64,000 nt of DNA from Mesorhizobium sp. YC-39 (GTDB taxonomy: Bacteria > Pseudomonadota > Alphaproteobacteria > Rhizobiales > Rhizobiaceae), in NCBI RefSeq assembly GCF_025753795.1, contig NZ_JAOWPS010000004.1, positions 434,001 to 498,000 of the forward strand. Reading direction: 5' to 3'. Every line of letters starts with the position of its first letter. Within the stretch, counting starts at the first letter, position 1. This document shows, one piece after another, positions 32,052-40,829 of the stretch. The notes under the pieces are model-generated. The model was not told where the DNA came from. It worked only from the letters and a program-made list of their open reading frames with translations, and did not search any database. The position numbers and the translations under genes were made by a program.

Positions 32052-32366
32052 TTAATAATCGCCGTTGTAATAACGGTCGTCGCAGGGCGCGGTGTAGATG
32101 CGGCCGTAGCGGTCCTGGTAGCGGCAGAGCTGTTCGCCACGGCGCTGCGGCGTGGTGGCCGAGCCGACGACCGCGCCCAAAAGGGCGCCGCTGGCCGCGC
32201 CGATGACGGTGCTCTTGGTGTTGCCGCCGATGGCCTGGCCGACGAGAGCGCCGCCGGCGCCGCCGATCAGTGCGCCGGTTCCGGCTCGCTGCTGCCCCTC
32301 GGTCTGCGCGCACCCTGCCAGCGCGGCAGTCACCAGCACGGCGGCAATGGCTTTGTATATGGTCAT
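32052..32366 (-). CDS. Glycine-zipper lipoprotein (17-kDa antigen-like)
   Basis: An outer-membrane-type lipoprotein of 104 residues. A signal peptide ends in the lipobox LAGC (Cys 18), followed by GALIGGAGGALVGQAIGG and AASGALLGAVVGS, two glycine-zipper helices of the Rickettsia 17-kDa family, then a short RYQDRYGRIYTAPCDDRYYN tail. AAAGGAG precedes the ATG. It runs against the phage genes and looks chromosomal, perhaps cargo. Confidence 0.85.
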   Translation of the reverse strand: MTIYKAIAAVLVTAALAGCAQTEGQQRAGTGALIGGAGGALVGQAIGGNTKSTVIGAASGALLGAVVGSATTPQRRGEQLCRYQDRYGRIYTAPCDDRYYNGDY

Positions 32367-32638
32367 TTGCGGTACTCCTTTGAAGTCAATGAACTAATAC
32401 ACTGGCTGATTTTGCCAAGTGCGGTCGCATTGCGGCGGAACGGCGGCGTCCGGCCTCACGAAATGAGACATGGTTTCTCGTGCGTTGATGGGGTGTCGCG
32501 CCGAAAGACGCCTTCGAACAAGGCGATAGAGCTGCTTGCTGTCAAAATGATTCAGCCTTGATGGCTCAACAACCAGCCGCCGGCGACGGCCGGCTGAGCC
32601 GATAACACCCAAATTCCCCCCAAGAATGGAGAAATGCC

Positions 32639-33212
32639 ATGACCCGAGGTCTTCCCCGGATGCTGTCGCGCGCCGCCGCCCGCGAGGCGGGCCTTGCCCC
32701 GCCCAAGGCCGGGCTTTCCGCCAGGACGAGCGGGCAGGGCGGCGCCTTCCGCACAGTGTTTTCGTTCAATGCCATGCAGGTTCCGGTTGCCGATGCGCAG
32801 GCCTATGCCAGCCAGAAGATTTTCGACTTCCTCGACGGCAAGGTGCGCATCAAGGGCGGCACCGCCAGATTGCAGTTCGCGGTGCTGACCACGCGTGCCT
32901 CGACCATCAACGACAATGCGGCACTGACCTGGTCGCTCGGTTCGGCGGCGGCGTCGAGCGCGACGCTCGCCCTCCACCATGGTCAATGTGCTGGCGGCCA
33001 CCGGCCGCACGCTGGACGGCGCCGGTGCTGCATTGTCCAGCGCCTCGACCGCAGATGTCGCCGCGGCGGCGACGCTCGACGGCACGACGACGCCGGTGGA
33101 CCTCTATCTCAACCTCGCCTTCGCCACCGGCACCGATATCGACGCCGACGGCACGATTGCCGTGACGGGCACGATCACGCTGCTGTGGGAGAACTGGGGG
33201 GATAATGTCTAG
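32639..33212 (+). pseudogene. Phage structural protein split by a one-base frameshift
   Basis: The N-terminal frame from ATG 32639 encodes FRTVFSFNAMQVPVADAQAY and KVRIKGGTARLQFAVLTTRA up to SSATLA. The related C-terminal half (VDLYLNLAFATGTDIDADGT, GTITLLWENWGDNV) continues in another frame from about 32973. Removing one C from the CCC run at 32970-32972 joins the two into a protein of about 190 residues. Its place between the Bbp19-like and scaffold genes suggests a head decoration or accessory protein; the family is not recognised. Confidence 0.6.
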
Positions 33213-33372
33213 GCGCTAATCTCCCCCCTCGAGGGGGAGATGTCGCCGAAGGCGACAGAGGGGGGCGGTTCGACCGGGCGCAACCCTCCTCCGGCGACAG
33301 ATGAGGCCGGCGCTCCACGCGCTGGTACCCCCTCTGGCCTGCCGGCCATCTCCCCCTCAAGGGGGAGATACC
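33213..33372. repeat. Intergenic palindromic repeat, type 1, inside the prophage
   Basis: The left arm ATCTCCCCCCTCGAGGGGGA GATGTCGCCGAAGGCGACAG and the right arm CCCCCTCTGGCCTGCCGGCC ATCTCCCCCTCAAGGGGGAG match the copies at 4465 and 39452. Confidence 0.82.
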
Positions 33373-33432
33373 AAGCCTCGCCGCCGGCTCCCAGCATCGG
33401 CCTTTAGAACCTCAACACAAAGGAAACATCTC

Positions 33433-34344
33433 ATGACAGATCTGGCAGACACCGGGTCCGTGGCGACGCATTTGCCGCCTGCGGGCAACCCAGTACGGCC
33501 ACCGGCCAACGGGGACAATGGGTCCGCCCCGCCGGCCGGCCAAAGTTGGTTTGACGGTCTTTCCGAAGGCAACCGCAAGCTCGCTGAAGCCAAGGGCTGG
33601 ACCAAGCCGGAAAACCTCGATCGGGTTTTCACATCCTATGCCGAGCTGGAGCGGCAGCAGGGCGAGAGCCTGCGCGTTCCCGCTGCGGACGCATCTCGGG
33701 AAGACTGGGACAGATTCCATGCCCGGCTGCCCGAGGCGATGCGTCCGCTGACATCGCCCGACAAGGTCGAGTACAGGCGCCCGGAAGGGTTGCCCGAGAA
33801 CTTTGCCTATTCGGACGAACTCGCCAATGCGTCCAAGGCCTGGGCGGTCGAAGCCGGCGCCACGCCGAAGGTGGCGCAGGCCTATCACGACCGTTTCGTC
33901 GGCTACATGGCCGAGCAGGCCGCACGCCAGGAGATCGCGCTTGCCCGCTCGGTCGAGGCCACTCACGACGATCTCGTGAGGGACTGGGGACCGACCGACA
34001 GCGATGGCTTTCGCCAGAAGCTCGAAGTCGCCAACCGGGCGATGAAGAAGCTCGGCCTGGTCGATGCCTACAAGGCGAAGGGCATCCTTCTGCCTGACGG
34101 GGCCTTGACCGATCCGCAGATCGCCAAGGCGTTCCACGCCATCGGCGAGGCGATGTTCCGGGAAGACACGATCGACGCCGACAGTGTGCCAAGGGGGCAG
34201 AATCCCTTCAAGCGCAACGCCGCCGGCGAACGCAACATTTCGGCGATTTCAGCCCTCGTCAAAAGCGACCCCGCCCGCGCCCGGCGGCTGGCACGCGAGG
34301 CCGGTGAGAACCCGGACCTGTGGATGCCGAATAATCCTCTCTGA
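33433..34344 (+). CDS. Phage capsid scaffolding/assembly protein
   Basis: Encodes 303 residues just before the major capsid gene, the standard place for a scaffold. The N terminus is Pro/Gly-rich and disordered, then WFDGLSEGNRKLAEAKGWTK and PEGLPENFAYSDELANASKAWAVEAG in separate helices, with a helical, charged C-terminal half ending ARRLAREAGENPDLWMPNNP. The ATG at 33433 follows AAAGGAAA; the longer frame upstream runs through repeat DNA. It directs capsid shell assembly and normally leaves before packaging. Confidence 0.78.
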   Translation: MTDLADTGSVATHLPPAGNPVRPPANGDNGSAPPAGQSWFDGLSEGNRKLAEAKGWTKPENLDRVFTSYAELERQQGESLRVPAADASREDWDRFHARLPEAMRPLTSPDKVEYRRPEGLPENFAYSDELANASKAWAVEAGATPKVAQAYHDRFVGYMAEQAARQEIALARSVEATHDDLVRDWGPTDSDGFRQKLEVANRAMKKLGLVDAYKAKGILLPDGALTDPQIAKAFHAIGEAMFREDTIDADSVPRGQNPFKRNAAGERNISAISALVKSDPARARRLAREAGENPDLWMPNNPL

Positions 34345-34386
34345 CTCCAACAGTTCGCCGCCAATCAACCCTGAAGGAAAGACAAA

Positions 34387-35376
34387 ATGGCAGACGCCTA
34401 TACCCGTATCGCGGACGCGATCGTTCCGTCCGTTTATGCACAGTACTCGTTCGAGGAACATGTCCAGTCGCTCGAGATTTACCAGGCCGGAATCCTGTTT
34501 TCCGACCCGTCCATCGCCTCGAAACTCTCGATGGGCGGCCGCTCCGTCGACATGCCCGGCTGGAAGGATCTCGGCAACGACCCTTCCGAACCGGTCAATG
34601 ACGACCCGGCAGACTCCATTGAAATGAAGAAGATCGGCTCGCGCCGCGAGGTCGCCGCCCGCAATGTCCGCGCCCAGGCGTGGGGCGTTCCGGACCTGAC
34701 CTCGATCCTGGCCGGCGACGATCCGCAGAAGCTGATTGTGCGCCGCCAGACCGAATATTGGCAGCGCGCCAACAAGCTGACCCTGCTCGGCATCCTGAAA
34801 GGCATCGTCGCGGACAACATCGCCAACGATGGCGGCGATCTGGTGCGCACCACCGGCGCCTCCATCGTCGACACCGACATCATCGAGGCCGCTTATCTGA
34901 TGGGCGACCGCGCCGACAAGTTCAAGACGATCTGGATGCACTCCAAGCAGATGAAGGCGCTGAAGCTCGCCGACCTCATCGATTACGTGCCGTCGTCGGA
35001 GCAGGGCGGGCCGCTGATCCCCTATTATATGGGGCTCAGGGCTGTCGTCGACGACGACATCCCGGTGGCCGCGGGCGTCTATATCGCCTTCATGTTCAAG
35101 GACAAGGCGATCCTGTGGAACGAGCTGCCGGTCAACACCGAAGGCGGCCCGCTGGAGTTCGACCGCAAGCCACGCCAGGGCCATGGCGGCGGCGTCACCG
35201 AAATGGTCGGCCGCCGGCACTTCGTACCGCATGTGCCGGGCACCCGCTTCCTCGACGCCTCCTCGGCCGGTGAATTCGCCACCGATGCGGAACTGGCGCT
35301 GGCGGCGAACTGGGACCGCACGGCCTCCAGCGTCAAGAACATGACGTTCATCGCGCTGAAGACGACCGAGGCCTGA
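34387..35376 (+). CDS. Phage major capsid protein
   Basis: The protein that forms the head shell, 329 residues. The evidence is size, place (after scaffold, before tail tubes) and sequence character: an N-terminal arm (YTRIADAIVPSVYAQYSFEE), a long helix and loop region (LSMGGRSVDMPGWKDLG), and the beta-rich HK97-like body with WMHSKQMKALKLADLIDYVP and AGVYIAFMFKDKAILWNELP. GAAAGAC precedes the ATG. No toxin or repeat has entered this gene; it looks intact. Confidence 0.85.
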   Translation: MADAYTRIADAIVPSVYAQYSFEEHVQSLEIYQAGILFSDPSIASKLSMGGRSVDMPGWKDLGNDPSEPVNDDPADSIEMKKIGSRREVAARNVRAQAWGVPDLTSILAGDDPQKLIVRRQTEYWQRANKLTLLGILKGIVADNIANDGGDLVRTTGASIVDTDIIEAAYLMGDRADKFKTIWMHSKQMKALKLADLIDYVPSSEQGGPLIPYYMGLRAVVDDDIPVAAGVYIAFMFKDKAILWNELPVNTEGGPLEFDRKPRQGHGGGVTEMVGRRHFVPHVPGTRFLDASSAGEFATDAELALAANWDRTASSVKNMTFIALKTTEA

Positions 35377-35442
35377 GCGGGCGAAAGCGAGGGGGAACTG
35401 TCGGCGTTCCGCCCTGCGCATGAGGCAGTTGCAATGCCTTTC

Positions 35443-35479
35443 AAAAAAAAGGCGGACCCGAGGGACAAGTGGGTCCGCC
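35443..35479 (-). terminator. Intrinsic terminator on the minus strand
   Basis: Minus strand: GGCGGACCC, an 11-base loop, GGGTCCGCC, then eight T. It can only serve a transcript coming from the right, so something on the minus strand between here and about 35650 is transcribed. Confidence 0.75.
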
Positions 35480-35484
35480 TGTGT

Positions 35485-35598
35485 TTACCGACCGGCGTCG
35501 GGGTTAGGACTGATGCCGGCAAACAGGCCGAAAGCAATATCAGCAGGCGTTCGCTGGGCTTTCGGTAAGTGCGAGTGTGGACATGTTTGGCTCTCCAT
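35485..35598 (-). CDS. Possible 37-residue protein upstream of the minus-strand terminator
   Basis: The frame encodes MESQTCPHSHLPKAQRTPAD then IAFGLFAGISPNPDAGR. It ends five bases before the hairpin of the minus-strand terminator at 35443-35479, the best argument that this strand is transcribed. The ribosome site is weak. An overlapping alternative starts at the ATG after GGAGAGCC and gives a 14-residue peptide. Confidence 0.35.
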   Translation of the reverse strand: MESQTCPHSHLPKAQRTPADIAFGLFAGISPNPDAGR

Positions 35599-35781
35599 TC
35601 AATTAGCTCGATGGAGCTAGGCCCCGCCGATGTGGCGAATCCCAAACGCACGCCCTGGGCTGCGCCGGCGTGAAACGAAGTTTGGAGCTTGCCACATTAT
35701 TCCTGTTGCACGTTGATCAATTGCCGGCACCGGCCAGTTACAAAGAACGGCGATGCTGCCTTGTCTCGGCAGGGGTTAACC

Positions 35782-36030
35782 ATGAATTTGACGTACAAGA
35801 CCGTTCAGGCAAGGCTTCGAAAGGCGGGCATTTCCATACGCAAGAAGGGGGAAATCCACCGCATAAACTTCCTCAACGGTGCGGAACATACCGCCTATTA
35901 CACGACAAGCCTGCAGGAGGCGCTGGACAAGGGTTTGGCGATGGCCAAACGTGCCGAAGGGCCGCAATCAAGCCCCCCTGCCAAATCCAGGGAAAAGCGG
36001 CGGAACTCGACGGGCGCACGCACCGACTGA
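35782..36030 (+). CDS. Conserved small basic protein
   Basis: Encodes 82 residues (MNLTYKTVQARLRKAGISIR, KKGEIHRINFLNGAEHTAYY) with an Arg/Lys/Ser-rich tail. The TVQARLRKAGISIRKKGEIHR segment reads like a small alpha/beta DNA- or RNA-contact domain. AGGGG precedes the ATG at 35782. I recall similar small proteins in rhizobial genomes, so it may be chromosomal cargo and not phage. Function unknown. Confidence 0.6.
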   Translation: MNLTYKTVQARLRKAGISIRKKGEIHRINFLNGAEHTAYYTTSLQEALDKGLAMAKRAEGPQSSPPAKSREKRRNSTGARTD

Positions 36031-36230
36031 CACCGCTGGGTTCCAGGCACCAGCTGTCGCGGCGTCGCGTGGCGATGTGATGAAACTGCAATAAATCAGA
36101 GCGTTATCGTCTTCCCTTCTCGAATGGATAGCAGCGCGCCACCACCCGTTTCCCGGTCGTGGCCGGCACCGTAACAGGTCGCGCACGTGATGTGCGAACC
36201 TTTCGCCAAACATAAATCACCAGACTTCCA

Positions 36231-36251
36231 GCCGCTTCGAAGCGGCTTTTT
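36231..36251 (+). terminator. Intrinsic terminator before the tail tube genes
   Basis: GCCGCTT-CG-AAGCGGC followed by TTTTT. It separates the capsid part from the tail part. A short frame MPCFARSTAPTEA, with GTGGAGG ahead of it, lies between this and the next gene. Confidence 0.7.
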
Positions 36252-36311
36252 GCCGTGGAGGCACCATGCCCTGCTTTGCCCGATCAACCGCGCCGACGGA
36301 GGCCTGACGCC

Positions 36312-36905
36312 ATGGCCATTATCCCGCTCGACATCGCCAACATGGCGCTCGCCGTCCTCGACGAGGCGCCGATCGACAGCCTCGACCAGGATGTCAAACC
36401 AGCGCGGCTGCTCAATCTGCATTTCGACCTGACGCGCGAAGCGGAACTGACCAAGCACGCCTGGGTGTTTGCCATCCTGTCGGCGTCCGTCGCCGGCGCC
36501 GACACCGGCGGCGGTGCGGGTACCCTGAACTTTGCCTATGAACTGCCCGTGGACTGCCTGCGGCCTTTGCCTTTGACACACAATGGCGAGCCGGACGGCG
36601 TGCCGATCTCCTGGCGGCAGGAGGCCGGGCTGATCTACTGCGACCAGCCCGGCCCACGCCTTATCCGCTACGTCGCCAACCTCACCGATCCCAACGACTG
36701 GGACGCGCTGTTCAGCGAGGTGCTGGTCGCGGCACTCGCCATCAAGATCGCGCATCCGCTGACCCACAAGTCCGGCATGATCGATATCGCCCGCTCAGCC
36801 TATGACCGGGCGCTGGACGCCGCCTTCACGGCAAACGCCATCCAGCGCGGCGGCCGGTTCTACACCGCCTCATGGTCGCAGCAGCGTGGCGACTTTCGTT
36901 TTTGA
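36312..36905 (+). CDS. Phage tail tubular protein A-like (T7 gp11 type)
   Basis: A 197-residue gatekeeper protein of the short tail. The start MAIIPLDIANMALAVLDEAP, a following region DVKPARLLNLHFDLTREAEL and the YELPVDCLRPLPL strand are typical for gp11-like adaptors, which ring the portal. GGAGG lies nine bases before the ATG at 36312. Its C-terminal helix ends in RFYTASWSQQRGDFRF. It is followed by the large tail tubular protein B-like gene, the usual order. Confidence 0.8.
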   Translation: MAIIPLDIANMALAVLDEAPIDSLDQDVKPARLLNLHFDLTREAELTKHAWVFAILSASVAGADTGGGAGTLNFAYELPVDCLRPLPLTHNGEPDGVPISWRQEAGLIYCDQPGPRLIRYVANLTDPNDWDALFSEVLVAALAIKIAHPLTHKSGMIDIARSAYDRALDAAFTANAIQRGGRFYTASWSQQRGDFRF

Positions 36906-36969
36906 TTGCGCATGTCTTTGACCCGAAACCACTGCGCACGGGGAGACATGCTTTGAGGGACTTTCGCTG

Positions 36970-39441
36970 ATGACGACGCTCTATCCGGTCCAGGATGTCT
37001 TCACCCGCGGCGAGATCTCGCCGCGCCTGCACGCGCGCGCCTCGCTCGATCTTTATCGGGCGGCGCTCGCCAAATGCGAGAACTTCGTCACGCTGCCGCA
37101 TGGCGGCATCAGGAAACGCGGCGGCACGGTCTTCGTCGGCGAAGTCAAGAACGCGGCGAAGACAACACGCGGCATCCCGTTCATCTTCTCGTCCGAGCAG
37201 GCCTATTGCCTGGAGTTCGGCGACCAGTACATCCGCGTCTATGCCTATGGCGCCCGCGTTGGCACGGTGGAGGTGGCATCACCCTATCTGGAGGCGGACC
37301 TGTTCGACCTCGCCTATGTGCAGTCGGCCGACCAAATGTGGATCACCCACAGGAACTACCCGCCGAAGGTGCTGACGCGTAGCGCGCATACGACATGGAC
37401 GCTGAACGACTATCCCTTTGAGGACGGCCCCTATGATGACATCAACGATACCTCGACGACACTAACGCCAGCCGACTACGGTTCACTGACACCGGACATG
37501 GCTGGGCTGACCTCGCCATCCGGCACTGTTACATCGACCGGCGGGTCGTCCAGCGCATGGCAGGCTTTTGACAAGAATAGCGGCACTGACGTTTTCTTCG
37601 ACAACATCACGGCTGGTTTTATCGGATATCAACTGCCCGGCGGCGCCCAGGCCATCGTGGATCGCTATACCGTCACCACGACCGACGGAACGCGCGTAGA
37701 CCGCCAGCCGGTCGCATGGAAGATTGAAGGCTCGAACGATGGCTCGACATGGACGACCATCGACAGCCGTCAGGGGGAGAGCGGTTGGACCGGTGGCGAA
37801 GCGCGGTTCTATGATTTCTTCAACAAGACGCCCTACGAATACCATCGCTTTCGCTGGCTTAGCGTCAACGGAAATACTTCGTCCCAATTCGCCGAAGTGA
37901 CGATGAACAAGGCGGCGGCCAGTCAGGCGCCGTTCAATCTCACGGCTTCTTCGATCGTCGGCATCAACGACGATACCGGCTTCCAAACCAGCGATGTCGG
38001 CCGGGCGGTGCGCCTTCTCGGTTCGGACGGACGTTGGCGCTGGGCAAAGATCATCTCCCGTGTCAGCCCAACGGTCGTGACAATCCAGCTCTATGGTTTT
38101 GCTCTGCCCGATCTGAGCCCGATCACGCGCTGGCGGCTCGGCACTTTCGTGCCCGGCAAGTATGTCGAGACGGGCTCGCTCTACGAGGAACGGCTGGCCT
38201 TCAGCCGCAAATTCTCGGTCTATGCCTCGGCGACCGGCGACTTCGACAATTTTGCGCTGGGCGAGAAGGACGACGATGCGCTGGAGTTCGTCCAGGCCGG
38301 CGGCGGCCAGGCCAACGACATCGTCTGGATCGCCGATTCCGACGGCGCGCTTTTGATCGGCACCTCGGGCGGCATCAGGGCGCTGTCCGGTTCGGGCATC
38401 GACGAGGCGCTGACGCCGTCCTCGTTCAAGAACCGGCGCTCGCGCACCTTCGGCTGCGCCCGCATCCGCCCGGTCGATGCCGGGCAATCGTTCCTCTATG
38501 TCACACGCTCGCGCCGCTCGATCGCCGAACTGACGCAGACCTCGGCCGGCAAGTTCTCGTCCGACGACATCGGCCAGATTTCGGAGCACATCCCCAAGCA
38601 GGGCGTGGTCGAACTGGCCTTCCAGACCGATCCCGATCCGGTGTTGTGGTTTCCGCTCGAGAACGGTGAACTCGGCGGCTACACGCATCAGCCAAGCCAG
38701 GAGGTGCGCGGCATGCACCGGCATCGCCTCGGCGGCGGCTTCGCGGGCTCGGCCCCTGCTGACACAAATTGGGCGATCGTCGAAAGCGTCGTGGTGACGC
38801 CCGGCCGCAACGGTGTCGACGACATCTGGCTGTTCGTCAAACGCAGCATCGCGGGCGTGACGAAACGCACCATCGAGATCATGACGCCGCCCTTCGAATA
38901 TGGCGGGCTCGACGACGCCTTTCAGGTCGATTGCGGGCTCTCCTATTCGGGCGCCGCCGTCAACGTCGTCTCCGGGCTCGATCATCTCGACGGCGAGAGC
39001 GTCGACGTGCTGGCCGGCGGCAAGGTGTACAAGGGTCTTGTCGTGACCTCCGGCCAGGTGACGTTGCCCGGCGGCGCCACCGCCGCCAGATGGCAGGTCG
39101 GACTTGCCTATCAGGCGCAAGCCGACACGCTGGAGCTCGATGTCGGCGGCCGCGACGGGTCCATCATCGGCCGCCGCAAGAAGGTCGCCAAGGTGATGAT
39201 GTCGTTGCTGGAAACCGACACCACCGGGCTCGAAGTGCAGTCGCTTGTGCGTGGCCGCTGGGAGAAGGTGCGCATGCCCAGCATCGTCGCACCCGATGGC
39301 AAGGCCGATCTCTTCACCGGCAATGTCGAGGTGCCGATCGACGATAGCTGGGAAGGGCAGGGCAGGGTGCGCATTCGCCACATCAATCCGACGCCCTGCA
39401 CGATCCGCGCGTTCACGCCGGTGTTCGATGCCGAGCCTTAG
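36970..39441 (+). CDS. Phage tail tubular protein B-like (T7 gp12 type) with an inserted discoidin-like domain
   Basis: A nozzle protein of 823 residues. The N terminus FTRGEISPRLHARASLDLYR, followed by ALAKCENFVTLPHGGIRKRG, and the YEERLAFSRKFSVYASATGD region are hallmark T7 gp12-like sequence. Residues about 170-315 hold an extra beta domain (SAWQAFDKNSGTDVFF, PVAWKIEGSNDGSTWTTIDS, RFRWLSVNGN) that matches F5/8 type C (discoidin, galactose-binding) modules, which bind sugars. It is a plausible addition for holding on to cell-surface polysaccharide. Otherwise the protein appears full length. Confidence 0.85.
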   Translation: MTTLYPVQDVFTRGEISPRLHARASLDLYRAALAKCENFVTLPHGGIRKRGGTVFVGEVKNAAKTTRGIPFIFSSEQAYCLEFGDQYIRVYAYGARVGTVEVASPYLEADLFDLAYVQSADQMWITHRNYPPKVLTRSAHTTWTLNDYPFEDGPYDDINDTSTTLTPADYGSLTPDMAGLTSPSGTVTSTGGSSSAWQAFDKNSGTDVFFDNITAGFIGYQLPGGAQAIVDRYTVTTTDGTRVDRQPVAWKIEGSNDGSTWTTIDSRQGESGWTGGEARFYDFFNKTPYEYHRFRWLSVNGNTSSQFAEVTMNKAAASQAPFNLTASSIVGINDDTGFQTSDVGRAVRLLGSDGRWRWAKIISRVSPTVVTIQLYGFALPDLSPITRWRLGTFVPGKYVETGSLYEERLAFSRKFSVYASATGDFDNFALGEKDDDALEFVQAGGGQANDIVWIADSDGALLIGTSGGIRALSGSGIDEALTPSSFKNRRSRTFGCARIRPVDAGQSFLYVTRSRRSIAELTQTSAGKFSSDDIGQISEHIPKQGVVELAFQTDPDPVLWFPLENGELGGYTHQPSQEVRGMHRHRLGGGFAGSAPADTNWAIVESVVVTPGRNGVDDIWLFVKRSIAGVTKRTIEIMTPPFEYGGLDDAFQVDCGLSYSGAAVNVVSGLDHLDGESVDVLAGGKVYKGLVVTSGQVTLPGGATAARWQVGLAYQAQADTLELDVGGRDGSIIGRRKKVAKVMMSLLETDTTGLEVQSLVRGRWEKVRMPSIVAPDGKADLFTGNVEVPIDDSWEGQGRVRIRHINPTPCTIRAFTPVFDAEP

Positions 39442-39451
39442 GGCGAGGCGT

Positions 39452-39612
39452 CGCTAATCTCCCCCCTCGAGGGGGAGATGTCGCCGAAGGCGACAGAGGG
39501 GGTCGGCACGTCCTGACGCGGCCCCTTATCGCGGACAGAGGATGCCGGCGCTTTACGCGAGACGACCCCCTCTGGCCTGCCGGCCATCTCCCCCTCGAGG
39601 GGGGAGATTAGC
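39452..39612. repeat. Intergenic palindromic repeat, type 1, inside the prophage
   Basis: The arms ATCTCCCCCCTCGAGGGGGA GATGTCGCCGAAGGCGAC and CCCCCTCTGGCCTGCCGGCC ATCTCCCCCTCGAGGGGGG flank about 70 bases. Nearly the same as the copy at 33213-33372. Confidence 0.82.
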
Positions 39613-39639
39613 TCTTCACCCCACCAAGGAAACCTCCCC

Positions 39640-40296
39640 GTGACCCACACCCATGCCGAAGACCTCGGCAGGGCGCGGACGGCTGCCGATTTCGCCGCTG
39701 TCATCGCCTTGCTCGACACCGACCTCATCAACGCCATTGCCCGCAGGCAGGAACTGCAACAGGCCGAGGACCGCGCGATCTTCGGAGACGGCGATCTGGC
39801 GGCCGTGCGGGCCATGCACGATGATTGCAACGAAACGATCGCGCTCATCGAAAAGACCATCGCGGGCGCCGACAAGCGCCGCGCCGCCGCTGCCGAGCGC
39901 GAAGCCCGCGCCAGCGTTGCGGCACTTGGCGAGGAGATCACGACCAAGGCCGCTGCGCTCGGCGAGCGTTGGAAGAATGTCCACCGGCTGATCGAGCAAC
40001 TGCGCCAGGAACTGTTCGAGGCGGATGCGCTCAATCGCGCCGTCACCACCGCCAATGGCCTGTTCGACGCCGCCGGCGTTGCCGACCTGAAGGTCAACCT
40101 GACCGCCACCCGCCGCGCCGCCATGGGCGGCGGGCGGGCTGCCGCACCCGCTCGCCTCAGCCGCCCAGCGATCCAGGCCGACAGGCTTTTGCTCTCCTTC
40201 CTCAGCCCCGGCGGCGCGCTCGACCCGCGCCCGGCGCTCGGCGCGCCGGTCGAGGGCGTCAAGAGCAAATTCATTCCCGCCGGCGAGCGAGGCTGA
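39640..40296 (+). CDS. Phage helical virion-associated protein
   Basis: Encodes 218 residues from a GTG start (MTHTHAEDLGRARTAADFAA). It is almost wholly helical with coiled-coil character between about residues 30 and 130 (TIALIEKTIAGADKRRAAAAER, LGERWKNVHRLIEQLRQELF). The position between the tail tube and the gp14-like protein fits an internal virion or tail-assembly component. No family is recognised. Confidence 0.6.
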   Translation: MTHTHAEDLGRARTAADFAAVIALLDTDLINAIARRQELQQAEDRAIFGDGDLAAVRAMHDDCNETIALIEKTIAGADKRRAAAAEREARASVAALGEEITTKAAALGERWKNVHRLIEQLRQELFEADALNRAVTTANGLFDAAGVADLKVNLTATRRAAMGGGRAAAPARLSRPAIQADRLLLSFLSPGGALDPRPALGAPVEGVKSKFIPAGERG

Positions 40297-40298
40297 CC

Positions 40299-40829
40299 AT
40301 GTGCACACTTGCCCTTCTCGGCACTGCTCTTTCGGTCGGCGGCGCGCTGGTTGAGGGCCAGCAGTCGAAGCAAATGGCCGACTATCAGGCCAAGGCCTAT
40401 GAGCAGCAGGCGCAGGCCGACAGGCAAAGTGCCGCCTTCGAGCAGAGCCAGGAGCGCCACAAGCAAGATCTTCTGCAGGCGCAGGCGCGCGCCCAGGCCG
40501 GCGCCTCGGGTGTCGGCATTGCCGGCTCGCCGACCGAGGTGTTGGCGGCCAATGCCAGGCAGGGCCAGCTCGACCTCAAGGCGATCCAGTACGGCTCGCA
40601 ACTTCGCCAGAACAGCCTCAGCACGCAAGCCGCGAACTCGCGCTTTTCCGGTAGGCAAAAGGTAACCGCCTCGATCTTCAACGCAGGCAATGCCCTGGTT
40701 GGCGGCTTCTCCAAAATCTACGACCCGACGAAGGCGACGGACCCAAGCGCAACAGCCAGTGCGGTGCCGAGCCGGGCCGTGATTTTCGGCAGCTCGGCCA
40801 TCAGAGCTTCTTGGGCAGGAAACACCTAA
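40299..40829 (+). CDS. Internal virion protein B-like (T7 gp14 type)
   Basis: This 176-residue protein starts MCTLALLGTALSVGGALVEG with a short hydrophobic helix, then a long Gln/Ala-rich helix (QMADYQAKAYEQQAQADRQS, QSQERHKQDLLQAQARAQAG) and GVGIAGSPTEVLAANARQGQ, the conserved block of gp14-like proteins. In T7, gp14 forms the outer-membrane pore of the ejection channel. It starts two bases after the preceding stop and abuts the next gene. Confidence 0.72.
   Translation: MCTLALLGTALSVGGALVEGQQSKQMADYQAKAYEQQAQADRQSAAFEQSQERHKQDLLQAQARAQAGASGVGIAGSPTEVLAANARQGQLDLKAIQYGSQLRQNSLSTQAANSRFSGRQKVTASIFNAGNALVGGFSKIYDPTKATDPSATASAVPSRAVIFGSSAIRASWAGNT

Noticed and set aside
37483..39381. 632-residue minus-strand frame opposite the tail nozzle gene
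   Set aside because: Same reason: antisense artefact of a long G+C-rich gene.
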